DNA from: JADKHC01 sp047600805
GTDB taxonomy: Bacteria; Verrucomicrobiota; Verrucomicrobiia; Opitutales; Opitutaceae
DNA length: 64,000 bases
Assembly: GCA_047600805.1 (NCBI GenBank)
Contig: JASGKG010000001.1
Coordinates: forward strand, 558,001-622,000
Direction of reading: 5' to 3'
How positions within the stretch are numbered: the first letter of the stretch is position 1; every line of letters begins with the position of its first letter. The notes under the pieces are model-generated. The model was not told the DNA's origin and searched no databases. It was given only the letters and a program-made list of their open reading frames with translations. Positions 18,131-26,781 of this stretch are shown one piece after another. The position numbers and the translations under genes were made by a program.

Positions 18131-19357
18131 ATGAATATCCTCGTCGTGGATGATGATCCTGTTGCCCAGAGGATCATGAAAATGTTCCTGGAGAGATCCG
18201 GGTACAATCCGACGATCCTTGTGGACGGTCCGAAAGGTCTGGAGGCCGCGCTCAGGGCCGATGCCCCGCCGATCATTCTGTTGGACTGGATGCTGCCTGG
18301 AATGGATGGAGTGACGGTCTGCCGGAAAATCCGTGAGGCCAAACCGAAGGTTCGGCCTTATGTGATCATGTTGAGCGCCAAACACGGCAAGGAGGACATA
18401 GCGGCGGGACTGGACGCCGGAGCCGACGACTTTGTTTCAAAACCTTTCAACGTTGCCGAGATGCAGGCGCGTCTACGTGTGGCGCGGCGCATGATTGAGT
18501 ATCAACGACAACTCGTTAAGCAAATCGAGGACAACGAAGCGTTGATGCAACGGAACAGCTTGCTCGGCGAACTCATGAGCAAGCGTCAGGATGGCGGAGC
18601 GACGAACCCAGGGCTCCCCGATGCCAAACCGGCCGCCAGCTCCAGATTGTCCGCCAGGGATGCACGCAAACCGACGGAGCTCGGCGATCATGAAGTGCGT
18701 TACATGCTATCGATCGCGTTGCTGGAGCTGAGGCTCGCGTTACAAGGGGTGACGCCACGCTCGCGCGCGCCGGAGTTTCGGAATTCCAATTTCAGTGCTT
18801 GGGCTGGGTTGCTCATGCCTGAGCACGACACTTGGATGGACGTGATCCTCGTCGGTGACGAGCATCCCACGGAGGAGCTCTTCCAACGCTCGCTGGGGCG
18901 AGTCCCGCAAAACGAGGCGGAAATCATCAGCTTCATGGCCGAACTGGCGCGCATGGTGGCCATGGGCATAAATCGCACGCTGCGTGTGCGCGTAGGCGAG
19001 GTGGTGCAACCATTGATGACGCAGGCAATGCGCTATACGGTGGCTTCTCAGCCGATCCCTTTGCCGGAAGTGGCGCGTTCGTACGACCTGATGATCGAGA
19101 ACCTGCCTTTTCGAGCGATGATGGCCATCGATAACTGTCCCAAGCGAATGGTTGCGCCAGCGGCGGTTCATACGCTGGATATACTTGCCGGGCCGTTTCC
19201 CCCGCCGGAGGTCAGTCTCGTGCCCATGTTCAACGAAGGCGTCGTGCTCACCCCGCGTTTTATCGAGAAAATGCTCACGCACGACGTCGCGGCCTATCAC
19301 GGCGAGTGCGCTTCGATCCGCCGCCTGACAAGAGTGGCGCGTTATTTCCAGGGCTGA
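18131..19357 (+). CDS. Response regulator with unrecognised C-terminal domain
   Basis: A 408-residue protein starting MNILVVDDDPVAQRI. Residues 1-125 form a receiver domain with the acidic pair DDD, phospho-acceptor Asp52 (LLDWMLPG) and Lys in FVSKPF. A helical linker (RRMIEYQRQLVKQIEDNEAL) leads to a ~230-residue C-terminal part with no DNA-binding helix, kinase, GGDEF or HD motif. The stretch FMAELARMVAMGINRTL vaguely recalls a CheX/CheC helix, but its key residues are not clear. It heads the signalling cluster and runs divergently from the pilus operon, so it could regulate that machine. Confidence 0.8.
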   Translation: MNILVVDDDPVAQRIMKMFLERSGYNPTILVDGPKGLEAALRADAPPIILLDWMLPGMDGVTVCRKIREAKPKVRPYVIMLSAKHGKEDIAAGLDAGADDFVSKPFNVAEMQARLRVARRMIEYQRQLVKQIEDNEALMQRNSLLGELMSKRQDGGATNPGLPDAKPAASSRLSARDARKPTELGDHEVRYMLSIALLELRLALQGVTPRSRAPEFRNSNFSAWAGLLMPEHDTWMDVILVGDEHPTEELFQRSLGRVPQNEAEIISFMAELARMVAMGINRTLRVRVGEVVQPLMTQAMRYTVASQPIPLPEVARSYDLMIENLPFRAMMAIDNCPKRMVAPAAVHTLDILAGPFPPPEVSLVPMFNEGVVLTPRFIEKMLTHDVAAYHGECASIRRLTRVARYFQG

Positions 19358-19488
19358 AGTAGGGAGCGACAATTTGGCGCCACAAGGCATTTGAGCTCCG
19401 ACGAAACGCGTCGATATCCAAGTGACGCAGGCACTGCATGCGTAGTGCCCTGTCCTTATAGCCGTTCACGAGATTTAACTCAGCCACC

Positions 19489-21531
19489 ATGTCGGGAGCC
19501 CCGTTGTTAAACGCCGATCTTTATGCTATCGGCAAAATCCTGCCTGGATTGTTTGCGGTTTTTGAGATGCCCAAACTCCAGCCCATCTATGTCAACGGCT
19601 CCGGGCTAAACCACCTGGACCCAGCGGGAACAGCTAATTTTGAGGAATTGACCATTCACGATTTTATTGGGATGAACGATATCGATCGGTTCGAACGAGA
19701 GATATATCTTCAACTCAGAGTTCGTGGTGTCTGGGAGGGAGACGTCTATTTGCGGGATATGCTGGGAAGCGAGTTTCGCTCCCTAGTCTCTATAATGGAA
19801 GTGAGCGTGACTGAACACGGTCCGCGGCAATTGTACCTGTATGCGAAGTTGCCGAAATCAAATGGGAGCAAGGATGATGGGTCGATTTCGGACGAGGACA
19901 TGCTCCACGCGTTGCTCGATACCACGCCGAACTCTATCTATTTTAAAGATGTCGCCAGTCGTTACCTGCGCATCAGCAGGGCGAAAGCCCAAAAACACGG
20001 CGTCAGCGATCCGCGCGAGTCCATTGGGAAGACCGACTTTGATTATTTTACGGTGGAACATGCTGCGCCCGCCTTTCAGGACGAGCAGCGCATCATTAAG
20101 ACTGGACAACCGATCCTAGACATGGAGGAAAAAGAAACCTTTCCAGATGGTTCGGTTCGCTGGGTGAGCACGACTAAGCAGCCCTTCTATAGTCGGTGCG
20201 GAAAGCTGGTCGGCACGTTTGGCATTTCGCGCGATATAACGGTCGAGAAAGAGGCGGAAGAAGCGCTTCGCGAACGAGAGGCTCTATTCCGCGCTGTTTT
20301 CGATGGGACTAGTAACGCCGTGCTTCTTTTTAGCGGAAACCACCTGGTGGATTGTAATCGCAGGGCACTCGAAATGTTTGGATTTTCGAGGGAGGATTTG
20401 CTCGCTCGGCACCCTGGAGAGTTGTCCCCGCCTTTACAACCGGACGGAAGAAAATCCAGCGAAGCCTCAGCTCAATATATCGCCTTCGCGCTGGAAAAAG
20501 GGCATTGTTGTTTCGAATGGATTCATCGTCGTGCAGGAGGAGAGGATTTCCCGGCGGAAGTCATGCTTTCGACGTTCGAATTCCGAGGCCGATTGGTGAT
20601 TAACGGAGCCATTCGCGATATTACAGAGCAGAAGCGTGTGGATCGGGAGCGTCGCGAAATGGAGGCTCGGCTGCAGCTCACGTCGAAGCTTGAATCTGTG
20701 GGTTCGCTCGCCGCCGGCGTGGCGCATGAAGTTAACACGCCGACTCAGTTTATCTCCGACAACACACGGTTTCTCGCCGAGGCCTTCAGGCAGTTGTCCA
20801 ACGTCATTTCGGTCTATCAGACGCAACTGGCGGCAATGCCGTTAAATCCTGCAGCGAAAGAGGCGGTTGAGGCTGCGGAAAAAGATTACGAGCTCGATTA
20901 TTTGCTCAGCGAAGTTCCTCGCTGCATCGAGCAATCGATGGACGGCCTGAGGCGCATCGGGAAAATCGTAGGCTCGCTGAAGGAATTTTCGCATCCTGGC
21001 GGGGAAGAGAAGAGCCATGCAAACATAAACCGCGCCATAGAGACAACGGTCGCTGTTTCCCGCCACGAATGGAAATACGTCGCCGACGTTGTCACGGAAC
21101 TAGATCCGAATTTACCCAAGGTGAATTGCGTCATCGACGAGATCAATCAGGCGGTGTTGAACCTCATTGTAAACGCATCTCACGCCATTGAAGAAGCGAA
21201 CAAGGCGACAGGCAACGCGAAGGGCCTCATCACGATTCGCACGCGGCAGGATGCAGATCACGCGATTATCGAGGTGGAGGATTCGGGCACTGGTATTCCA
21301 GAGCATGCGCGCGATCGAATTTTCGAACCGTTTTTCACCACCAAACCCGTCGGAAAAGGCACTGGCCAGGGGCTTGCCATTGTGCAGGCGGTGATCGTTA
21401 AAAAACATCGCGGAAACGTGAGCTTCTCCACGGAGTTGGGCAAAGGAACGACGTTCCGCCTCTCGCTCCCGCTCACCGCACCCGCTGCCGGATCAACACG
21501 CCAAACCTGGGCACCTTCTGCAGAGCAATGA
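19489..21531 (+). CDS. PAS-domain sensor histidine kinase
   Basis: A 680-residue cytosolic kinase with no membrane segment. It has an N-terminal PAS-like segment (1-120), a second PAS (~135-260, with DVASRYLRISRAKAQKHG) and a third PAS (~265-385). The H box is AGVAHEVNTPTQF with His413. Next come an unusually long DHp region and the ATPase with N box NLIVNASHAIEEA, G1 DSGTGIPEHARD, F box FEPFFTTKPVGKG and G2 GQGLAIVQAVI. The HEVNTP/TKPVGKGTGQGL form belongs to the HPK4-like group. Its stop overlaps the next receiver gene by four bases, making that protein its likely partner. Confidence 0.92.
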   Translation: MSGAPLLNADLYAIGKILPGLFAVFEMPKLQPIYVNGSGLNHLDPAGTANFEELTIHDFIGMNDIDRFEREIYLQLRVRGVWEGDVYLRDMLGSEFRSLVSIMEVSVTEHGPRQLYLYAKLPKSNGSKDDGSISDEDMLHALLDTTPNSIYFKDVASRYLRISRAKAQKHGVSDPRESIGKTDFDYFTVEHAAPAFQDEQRIIKTGQPILDMEEKETFPDGSVRWVSTTKQPFYSRCGKLVGTFGISRDITVEKEAEEALREREALFRAVFDGTSNAVLLFSGNHLVDCNRRALEMFGFSREDLLARHPGELSPPLQPDGRKSSEASAQYIAFALEKGHCCFEWIHRRAGGEDFPAEVMLSTFEFRGRLVINGAIRDITEQKRVDRERREMEARLQLTSKLESVGSLAAGVAHEVNTPTQFISDNTRFLAEAFRQLSNVISVYQTQLAAMPLNPAAKEAVEAAEKDYELDYLLSEVPRCIEQSMDGLRRIGKIVGSLKEFSHPGGEEKSHANINRAIETTVAVSRHEWKYVADVVTELDPNLPKVNCVIDEINQAVLNLIVNASHAIEEANKATGNAKGLITIRTRQDADHAIIEVEDSGTGIPEHARDRIFEPFFTTKPVGKGTGQGLAIVQAVIVKKHRGNVSFSTELGKGTTFRLSLPLTAPAAGSTRQTWAPSAEQ

Positions 21532-22742
21532 ATACTGAAAAGATCCTCTTCGTCGACGACGACCCTAACGTTCTGGCCGCTATCCAGAGGAATTTGCGGA
21601 AACGGTTCACGCTTGATTTTGCAGCGAGCGGCACCGAGGCGCTTGAGATGGTCAGGACGCAAGGTCCGTACGCCGTCATCGTGGCGGATATGAGCATGCC
21701 TGTGATGAATGGTGTCGACCTGTTGGTTGCGGTTCGTTCAAGTGCCCCCGACACCATCAGGATAATGCTGACGGGCAATGCGGATCAGCAGACCGCAGTC
21801 GAGGCGGTCAATCGCGGAAATGTCTTTCGTTTTCTGGCCAAACCGTGTTCGCCTGAAACGCTCTCAGCCATCCTCGATACTGCGCTCAAACAACACGAGC
21901 TGGTCGTCGTCGAGAAGATGCTGCTCAGCAAGACGCTGAACGGTTCTTTGCAGGTGCTGACGGATATTTTAGCTGTGCTGGATCCGGAAGCTTTTGGCCA
22001 AGCTCAGCAGCGCCGGAGCGTAGCTCGCGAAATCGCCTTCAGCTTGGGAATGGAATCTACTTGGGATGTGGAGATCGCGGCCTTGCTCGCGGAGATTGGA
22101 ATTGTGACCCTGCCGTCGGTGGTCCGGGAAAAGATCAAAACAAACCAGGATCTAGCTCCAAAAGAACGTCAACTGGCTGAGCGCGTGCCTGAGTTCTCGT
22201 CGCGCCTATTGGCATCTATTCCGCGGCTGGATGGCGTTGCACAAGCGGTCCTTTATCAAAACAAGAACTTCGATGGTTCGGGGTTTCCCCACGAGAATAT
22301 CTCTTGCGAGGGGATACCACTTGCTGCCCGCGTGTTAAGGGTCGCCACCGAGGTGGTGAAAATGCATAACAAGAGCGCATTGATCAGCGATATTGTCCAA
22401 GCGCTCAAAGCTGGGCCGGAAAGATATGACCCCACTGTAGTGCGGGCGATTTCTGCGTCGTTTGCGGGTTTTAACCCGAAAGCTTCAGGTGGCAGCGGCA
22501 TGCGCAGCGTGTCGTTGGCGGAACTTGCGGCGGGCGATGTGCTATTGTCCAACGTGGCGACAGCAGATGGTTCGGTTGTGGTCTGTGTCGGTACGACGTT
22601 AAGCGACACGCAACTTCAGCGTCTGAGAAATTTCGCTTTGCTGCATCCCATTGCTGAACCAATAACTGTCGATACAAGGTGGTCTGCGAAGCCGGGGAGC
22701 GGTGAAAACATCGTGCGAGTGGCGACGCCCAAGACACTTTAG
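21528..22742 (+). CDS. Receiver protein with degenerate HD-GYP-like domain (copy 1)
   Basis: A 404-residue protein. The receiver domain (1-125) carries DDD and phospho-acceptor Asp54 (VADMSMPVMNG). The ~130-345 region follows the RpfG/HD-GYP layout but has lost its metal ligands. The HD pair reads Ala188-Glu189 (ALLAEIGIV), and the HDGxGYP-like motif reads FDGSGFP (GFP at 252-254). Cyclic-di-GMP hydrolysis is therefore unlikely, and a binding or scaffold role is more plausible. A further ~55-residue C-terminal extension is shared with the next gene (LAAGDVLLSNV). The ATG overlaps the kinase stop, indicating coupled translation. Confidence 0.85.
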   Translation: MNTEKILFVDDDPNVLAAIQRNLRKRFTLDFAASGTEALEMVRTQGPYAVIVADMSMPVMNGVDLLVAVRSSAPDTIRIMLTGNADQQTAVEAVNRGNVFRFLAKPCSPETLSAILDTALKQHELVVVEKMLLSKTLNGSLQVLTDILAVLDPEAFGQAQQRRSVAREIAFSLGMESTWDVEIAALLAEIGIVTLPSVVREKIKTNQDLAPKERQLAERVPEFSSRLLASIPRLDGVAQAVLYQNKNFDGSGFPHENISCEGIPLAARVLRVATEVVKMHNKSALISDIVQALKAGPERYDPTVVRAISASFAGFNPKASGGSGMRSVSLAELAAGDVLLSNVATADGSVVVCVGTTLSDTQLQRLRNFALLHPIAEPITVDTRWSAKPGSGENIVRVATPKTL

Positions 22743-22772
22743 TTTAGTTCTCACCCAAAACCTCAATCAGTC

Positions 22773-23924
22773 GTGCACTCGAACAAAATTCTCTTTGTAG
22801 ACGACGATCCTAACCTGCTCGCTGCTTTCCAGCGCAATCTGCGCAAACTCTATACCTTCGACACCGCGACGAGCGGACCAGAGGCGCTCGATCTGATTAC
22901 CTCGTCTGGTCCCTATGCGGTGGTTGTGGCCGATATGCAGATGCCAGGCATGAACGGCATCGAACTGTTGACGAAAATTTGCGAACTGAACCCTGACACC
23001 GTGCGATTGATGCTCACGGGCAATGCTGACCAGAAAACCGCATCCGATGCAGTGAACCAAGGACACATCTTTGGGTTTCTTAACAAGCCGTGCGAACAGG
23101 AGGCGTTGAAATTGACACTTGAGTCGGCACTTAGACAGTACGCACTGGTGGCCACGGAACGAGAACTGCTCGAGGGCACGCTTTCCGGCGCGGTGAAAGT
23201 TTTAAGCGATGTCCTGTCGATGATCGATCCCGCCGCATTTGGCCGCGGCCAAAAACTTCGCGATTCAGTGCGGACGTTTGGACGTTGGTTGGGAATGCCC
23301 ACGACCTGGCAATATGAAATGGCGGCTTTGCTTGGTGATATTGGGTTGGTTTCGGTGCCATCTCTGGTTCTTCGGAAAATGGAGGTTGGCGCGGATTTGG
23401 CGGCGCGTGAGAAAGCGCTGCTCGATAAAACGCCGAAGATCGGGCACGATCTACTGGTGGGTATTCCGCGGCTCGAACCAGTAGCCAAGATGGTCCTTTA
23501 CCAAAATAAGAACTTTGACGGCGGCGGTTTTCCCAATGACGACGTCGCACGCGACAATATTCCTTTGGGGTCGCGGGTTCTCAAAATTCTTCGCGACCGT
23601 GTTTTGCTTGAAGCTGAGGGGATCGTCAAAAAGCGCGCCTACGACACGATGAAGGCGCGAAGCGGCGTCTACGACCCGGTCATGCTGGATAACTGCTTCA
23701 AATGCTTTGAGGCATTCTTGGAAAACTCCATTTCCGCCGACCGGCCGGTGTTGTCCCTTCAGGTTCACGAGTTGCAGCCTGGGCAGATCTTGGTCTCGGA
23801 CGTGAAAACTGCCGGAGATGTTTTGCTCGTTGCTGCCGGTAACAAGCTTTCAGAAATCATGATCAACCGGCTGAATAACTATTCGACTTTCGATACGATC
23901 AAAGAGCCGATCTACGTGCAGTAG
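22773..23924 (+). CDS. Receiver protein with degenerate HD-GYP-like domain (copy 2)
   Basis: A 383-residue paralogue of the preceding gene, starting at GTG. Receiver Asp54 lies in VADMQMPGMNG. The HD position reads Gly188-Asp189 (ALLGDIGLV) and the GYP position reads FDGGGFP, again preceded by YQNKN. Both proteins keep the same domain order and lengths, so they arose by tandem duplication before or after losing the catalytic His. The C-terminal module (LQPGILVSD-type, LQPGQILVSDVKTAGDV) is conserved between the copies. It lies 30 bases downstream of copy 1 and faces the enolase terminator. Confidence 0.85.
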   Translation: MHSNKILFVDDDPNLLAAFQRNLRKLYTFDTATSGPEALDLITSSGPYAVVVADMQMPGMNGIELLTKICELNPDTVRLMLTGNADQKTASDAVNQGHIFGFLNKPCEQEALKLTLESALRQYALVATERELLEGTLSGAVKVLSDVLSMIDPAAFGRGQKLRDSVRTFGRWLGMPTTWQYEMAALLGDIGLVSVPSLVLRKMEVGADLAAREKALLDKTPKIGHDLLVGIPRLEPVAKMVLYQNKNFDGGGFPNDDVARDNIPLGSRVLKILRDRVLLEAEGIVKKRAYDTMKARSGVYDPVMLDNCFKCFEAFLENSISADRPVLSLQVHELQPGQILVSDVKTAGDVLLVAAGNKLSEIMINRLNNYSTFDTIKEPIYVQ

Positions 23925-23939
23925 CTAAAGCGTATACAT

Positions 23940-23970
23940 AAAAAAGGCCGGGCGTTTTAGGCCCGGCCTT
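23940..23970 (-). terminator. Rho-independent terminator of eno
   Basis: A perfect 10-bp stem (AAGGCCGGGC paired with GCCCGGCCTT) encloses a seven-base loop. On the minus strand the stem is followed by six T residues, placing it 27 bases beyond the enolase stop. On the plus strand the A tract precedes the stem, so termination from that side would be weaker, though the downstream TT could give partial function for the receiver operon. Confidence 0.93.
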
Positions 23971-23996
23971 GGAGATTAGCGTTGGATCAAGTCCGC

Positions 23997-25292
23997 TTAG
24001 CGGCGGGAAGCCGGCAGCGCGTTCACGCCAGCGTAAACCGCGCTCTTGCCGAGCAACTGCTCGATGCGGAGGAGTTGGTTGTACTTGGCGGTACGATCGG
24101 TGCGGCTGAGCGAACCGGTCTTGATCTGGCCGCAGTTCGTCGCGACAGCGATGTCGGCGATCGTGGCGTCCTCGGTCTCACCGGAGCGGTGGGAGAGAAC
24201 GGCGGTGTACTTGTTGAACTGTGCGAGCTGAACGGCGTCGAGCGTCTCGGTGAGGGAACCGATCTGGTTGACCTTGACGAGGATCGAGTTGGCCGTGCCG
24301 GTATCGATGCCCTTCTTGAGGAACTTGACGTTGGTGACGAAAAGATCGTCGCCGACGAGCTGCACCTTGTCGCCGAGCGCTTCGGTGAGCTTCTTCCAGG
24401 TCTTCCAGTCGCCTTCTGCGCAACCGTCTTCGATCGACACGATCGGGTAGTCTTTGCAGAGCTTGACGTAGAAAGCCACGAGCTCGTCGCCCGTGAGGGT
24501 CTTGCCGGAGCTCTTCTTGAACGTGTAGGTCTCGTTGCCGTTGTAGAATTCGGAGGAGGCGACGTCGAGAGCGAGGAAGATTTCCTTGCCGAGCTTGTAG
24601 CCGGCGTTCTTTACGGCCTCGGCGATGGCGTCGAGAGCGCCTTCAGCGCTGTCGAGCTTGGGAGCAAAACCGCCTTCGTCGCCAACCGCGGTGGAGAGAC
24701 CCTTCTTTTTCAACACGGCCTTGAGGGCGTGGAAGATTTCGGTGATGGCCTGCAGGCCTTCCGAGAAGGTCTTGAAGCCGTGCGGCATGATCATGAACTC
24801 TTGGAAATCAATCGGGGCATCGGAGTGCGCGCCGCCGTTGATGACGTTGGCCATCGGAACGGGGAGGACCTTGGCGTTCGGGCCGCCGATGTATTTGAAA
24901 AGGGGCTGGCCGAGCGCGTCAGCGGCGGCTTTGGCGACCGCGAGCGAGACGGCGAGGATGGCGTTGGCGCCGAGCTTCGACTTGGTCTCGGTGCCGTCGA
25001 GAGCGAGCATCTTGTTGTCGATGGCAACTTGATCGAGTGCGTCCATGCCTTCGAGGGCCGGAGCGATGATCTTGGCCACATTGGCAACGGCCTTGCTCAC
25101 GCCCTTGCCGACGTAACGCTTCTTGTCGCCGTCACGGAGCTCGATGGCTTCGTGTTCGCCGGTGCTGGCGCCGGAAGGAACCGCGGCGCGGCCGAAAGCG
25201 CCGCAAGCGAGCTTGACGTCGACTTCGACAGTGGGATTGCCGCGGGAATCGAGGATTTCGCGGGCGATGATGGAGGTGATCGATGTACTCAT
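23997..25292 (-). CDS. eno: Enolase (phosphopyruvate hydratase)
   Basis: A 431-residue glycolytic enzyme converting 2-phosphoglycerate to phosphoenolpyruvate. Landmarks are the N-terminus IIAREILDSRGNPTVEVD, PSGASTGEHEA, the GGAHSDAPIDFQEFMI segment, SIEDGCAEGDW, LVGDDLFVTN, KVNQIGSLTET with the catalytic lysine, and SHRSGETED. Start ATG 25292 matches the family N-terminus; the in-frame stretch up to 25451 is not coding by homology. It is a single-gene unit with its own terminator. Confidence 0.98.
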   Translation of the reverse strand: MSTSITSIIAREILDSRGNPTVEVDVKLACGAFGRAAVPSGASTGEHEAIELRDGDKKRYVGKGVSKAVANVAKIIAPALEGMDALDQVAIDNKMLALDGTETKSKLGANAILAVSLAVAKAAADALGQPLFKYIGGPNAKVLPVPMANVINGGAHSDAPIDFQEFMIMPHGFKTFSEGLQAITEIFHALKAVLKKKGLSTAVGDEGGFAPKLDSAEGALDAIAEAVKNAGYKLGKEIFLALDVASSEFYNGNETYTFKKSSGKTLTGDELVAFYVKLCKDYPIVSIEDGCAEGDWKTWKKLTEALGDKVQLVGDDLFVTNVKFLKKGIDTGTANSILVKVNQIGSLTETLDAVQLAQFNKYTAVLSHRSGETEDATIADIAVATNCGQIKTGSLSRTDRTAKYNQLLRIEQLLGKSAVYAGVNALPASRR

Positions 25293-25627
25293 GAGAAAAG
25301 TAATCTGACGGAAAGAACGGGTAGTGAATGGGAGCCTTGCCATCAGGGAAAGGCCAAAAACGCCCCTGCAACAACTTGCCAAAATATGCGCAGGGGGCCC
25401 CGGAAGGAGAATAACAGGGGATGTACGATCGGACCGAGAAGCTTGGCTCATTCAGGGGGGCACTCCCGCCTTTGTTGAGAAACGATGCGAAAAGGGAGTG
25501 AGTTGCGGCGAACGTAAAATTGCTCAATTTCGCAACATGATCAGTCACTCCGTGCTTGTGTCGTTTGGCGGCCTAGGCGGAACCCGTTCAGGCGAGCGCT
25601 GAAAACCCGTTCCCACAACTTGGAATC
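25293..25627. other. Divergent intergenic region upstream of eno
   Basis: A 335-base gap between divergent genes. It must carry the promoters of eno and of the oxidoreductase gene. Reading frames of 90-140 codons cross it, but they have no recognisable product and the composition gives no support for a gene. No repeat family member is seen. Confidence 0.5.
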
Positions 25628-26761
25628 ATGAAATTATCTTTTCCCTCATCTCTGTTCTCGAGGCGCCGTTTCCTGGGTAGCCTTTTGGCTGGTTCCGGCC
25701 TTGTACTTCTACCGAGCTGGGCGCGTGCGGCGGGGGAGGTATCGGGGAAGAAGAAACTCGGCGTCGCGCTCGTCGGCCTCGGGAGCTATTCGACGAACCA
25801 GCTCGGACCGGCCTTGCGAAAGACAAGCCATTGTCGCTTGGCCGGCGTTGTCACCGGCAATCCTGCCAAAGGTAAAGTCTGGGCGCGCGAGTACGGTTTT
25901 TCGGAGAAAAATGTCTTTAGTTACGAGACAATGGGGCGCCTTGCCGATCAGCCCGATATCGACATTGTTTATGTTGTCACGCCGAACGCCCTGCACGCAG
26001 AGCACACGATCGCTGCGGCGAAGGCGGGCAAACACGTGATCTGCGAAAAGCCGATGGCGGTGTCCGTCGCCGAGTGCGATGCGATGATCGCCGCGTGCAA
26101 AGCGGCGGGCGTGCGCTTGATGATCGGCTACCGGCTGCACTACGAGCCGAACACGGTCGAACTGATACGTCTGGCGCGCGAAAAAGACCTGGGCGTTTTC
26201 ATGCGCATGAACGGAGCCAACGGATTTCGTATGCGTACGCCTAAAAGCGCGGGTAACTGGCGCGCCGACAAAAAGCTTGCCGGTGGCGGTCCGTTAATGG
26301 ACATGGGCGTTTACGTTCTCCAGGCCGTCTGCATGGCGAAAGGCGAGGCGGAGCCGAAGGCGATCACCGCACATTTTGGGCCGGTGACGCGGCCGGAAAT
26401 CTTCTCCGAGATCGAGGAGTCCATAAGATGGGAAATGCATTTCGCCGACGGTGCGAAGGGCGATTGCCTCGCGAGTTACGCGGAGAACGTCAGTCGCTTT
26501 CGTGCGGAGTCGGACGAAGGCTGGGCGCAGCTCGGGCCGCCGGCGTTTTATTACGATACGCCGGTTCTCACGACCTCGAAAGGCCGCACGAGTCTACCCA
26601 GGGTCAATCACCAAGTCGCGCAGCTGGATGGCATGACCTTGGAAATTTTAACGAACCAGCCGTCGGTGGCTCCAGGAGAAATGGGACGGCGCGATCTGGC
26701 GATCATCGAAGCGATTTATTCTGCGGCTCAAACAGGGCGGCGCACCAACGTCACGGTTTAG
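25628..26761 (+). CDS. Tat-exported Gfo/Idh/MocA oxidoreductase (glucose-fructose oxidoreductase type)
   Basis: A 377-residue protein with a twin-arginine signal (SRRRFLGSLLAGSGLVLL, cut near WARAA), so it is folded with NADP in the cytosol and exported to the periplasm. The Rossmann part starts LGVALVGLGSYS, and the CEKPMAV motif holds the catalytic Lys. GGGPLMDMGVYVLQA resembles the glucose-fructose oxidoreductase group rather than inositol dehydrogenases. The substrate is unknown. It stands alone, 20 bases from the converging chemoreceptor gene. Confidence 0.9.
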   Translation: MKLSFPSSLFSRRRFLGSLLAGSGLVLLPSWARAAGEVSGKKKLGVALVGLGSYSTNQLGPALRKTSHCRLAGVVTGNPAKGKVWAREYGFSEKNVFSYETMGRLADQPDIDIVYVVTPNALHAEHTIAAAKAGKHVICEKPMAVSVAECDAMIAACKAAGVRLMIGYRLHYEPNTVELIRLAREKDLGVFMRMNGANGFRMRTPKSAGNWRADKKLAGGGPLMDMGVYVLQAVCMAKGEAEPKAITAHFGPVTRPEIFSEIEESIRWEMHFADGAKGDCLASYAENVSRFRAESDEGWAQLGPPAFYYDTPVLTTSKGRTSLPRVNHQVAQLDGMTLEILTNQPSVAPGEMGRRDLAIIEAIYSAAQTGRRTNVTV

Positions 26762-26781
26762 CGCGAGCTGGCGCTGCGGCC

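Noticed and set aside
23982..25478. A 498-codon plus-strand frame antisense to enolase
   Set aside because: It is an exact shadow of eno; the translation is low-complexity in Val/Asp/Glu/Leu as expected of a reversed GC-rich gene, and it crosses the eno terminator.
25324..25602. A 92-codon plus-strand frame upstream of the oxidoreductase
   Set aside because: It spans the divergent promoter region, has no recognisable domain and no good start signal.
26758..26776. AGCGC/GCGCT hairpin between the oxidoreductase and chemoreceptor genes as a terminator
   Set aside because: The stem is only five bases and lacks a T tract on either strand.
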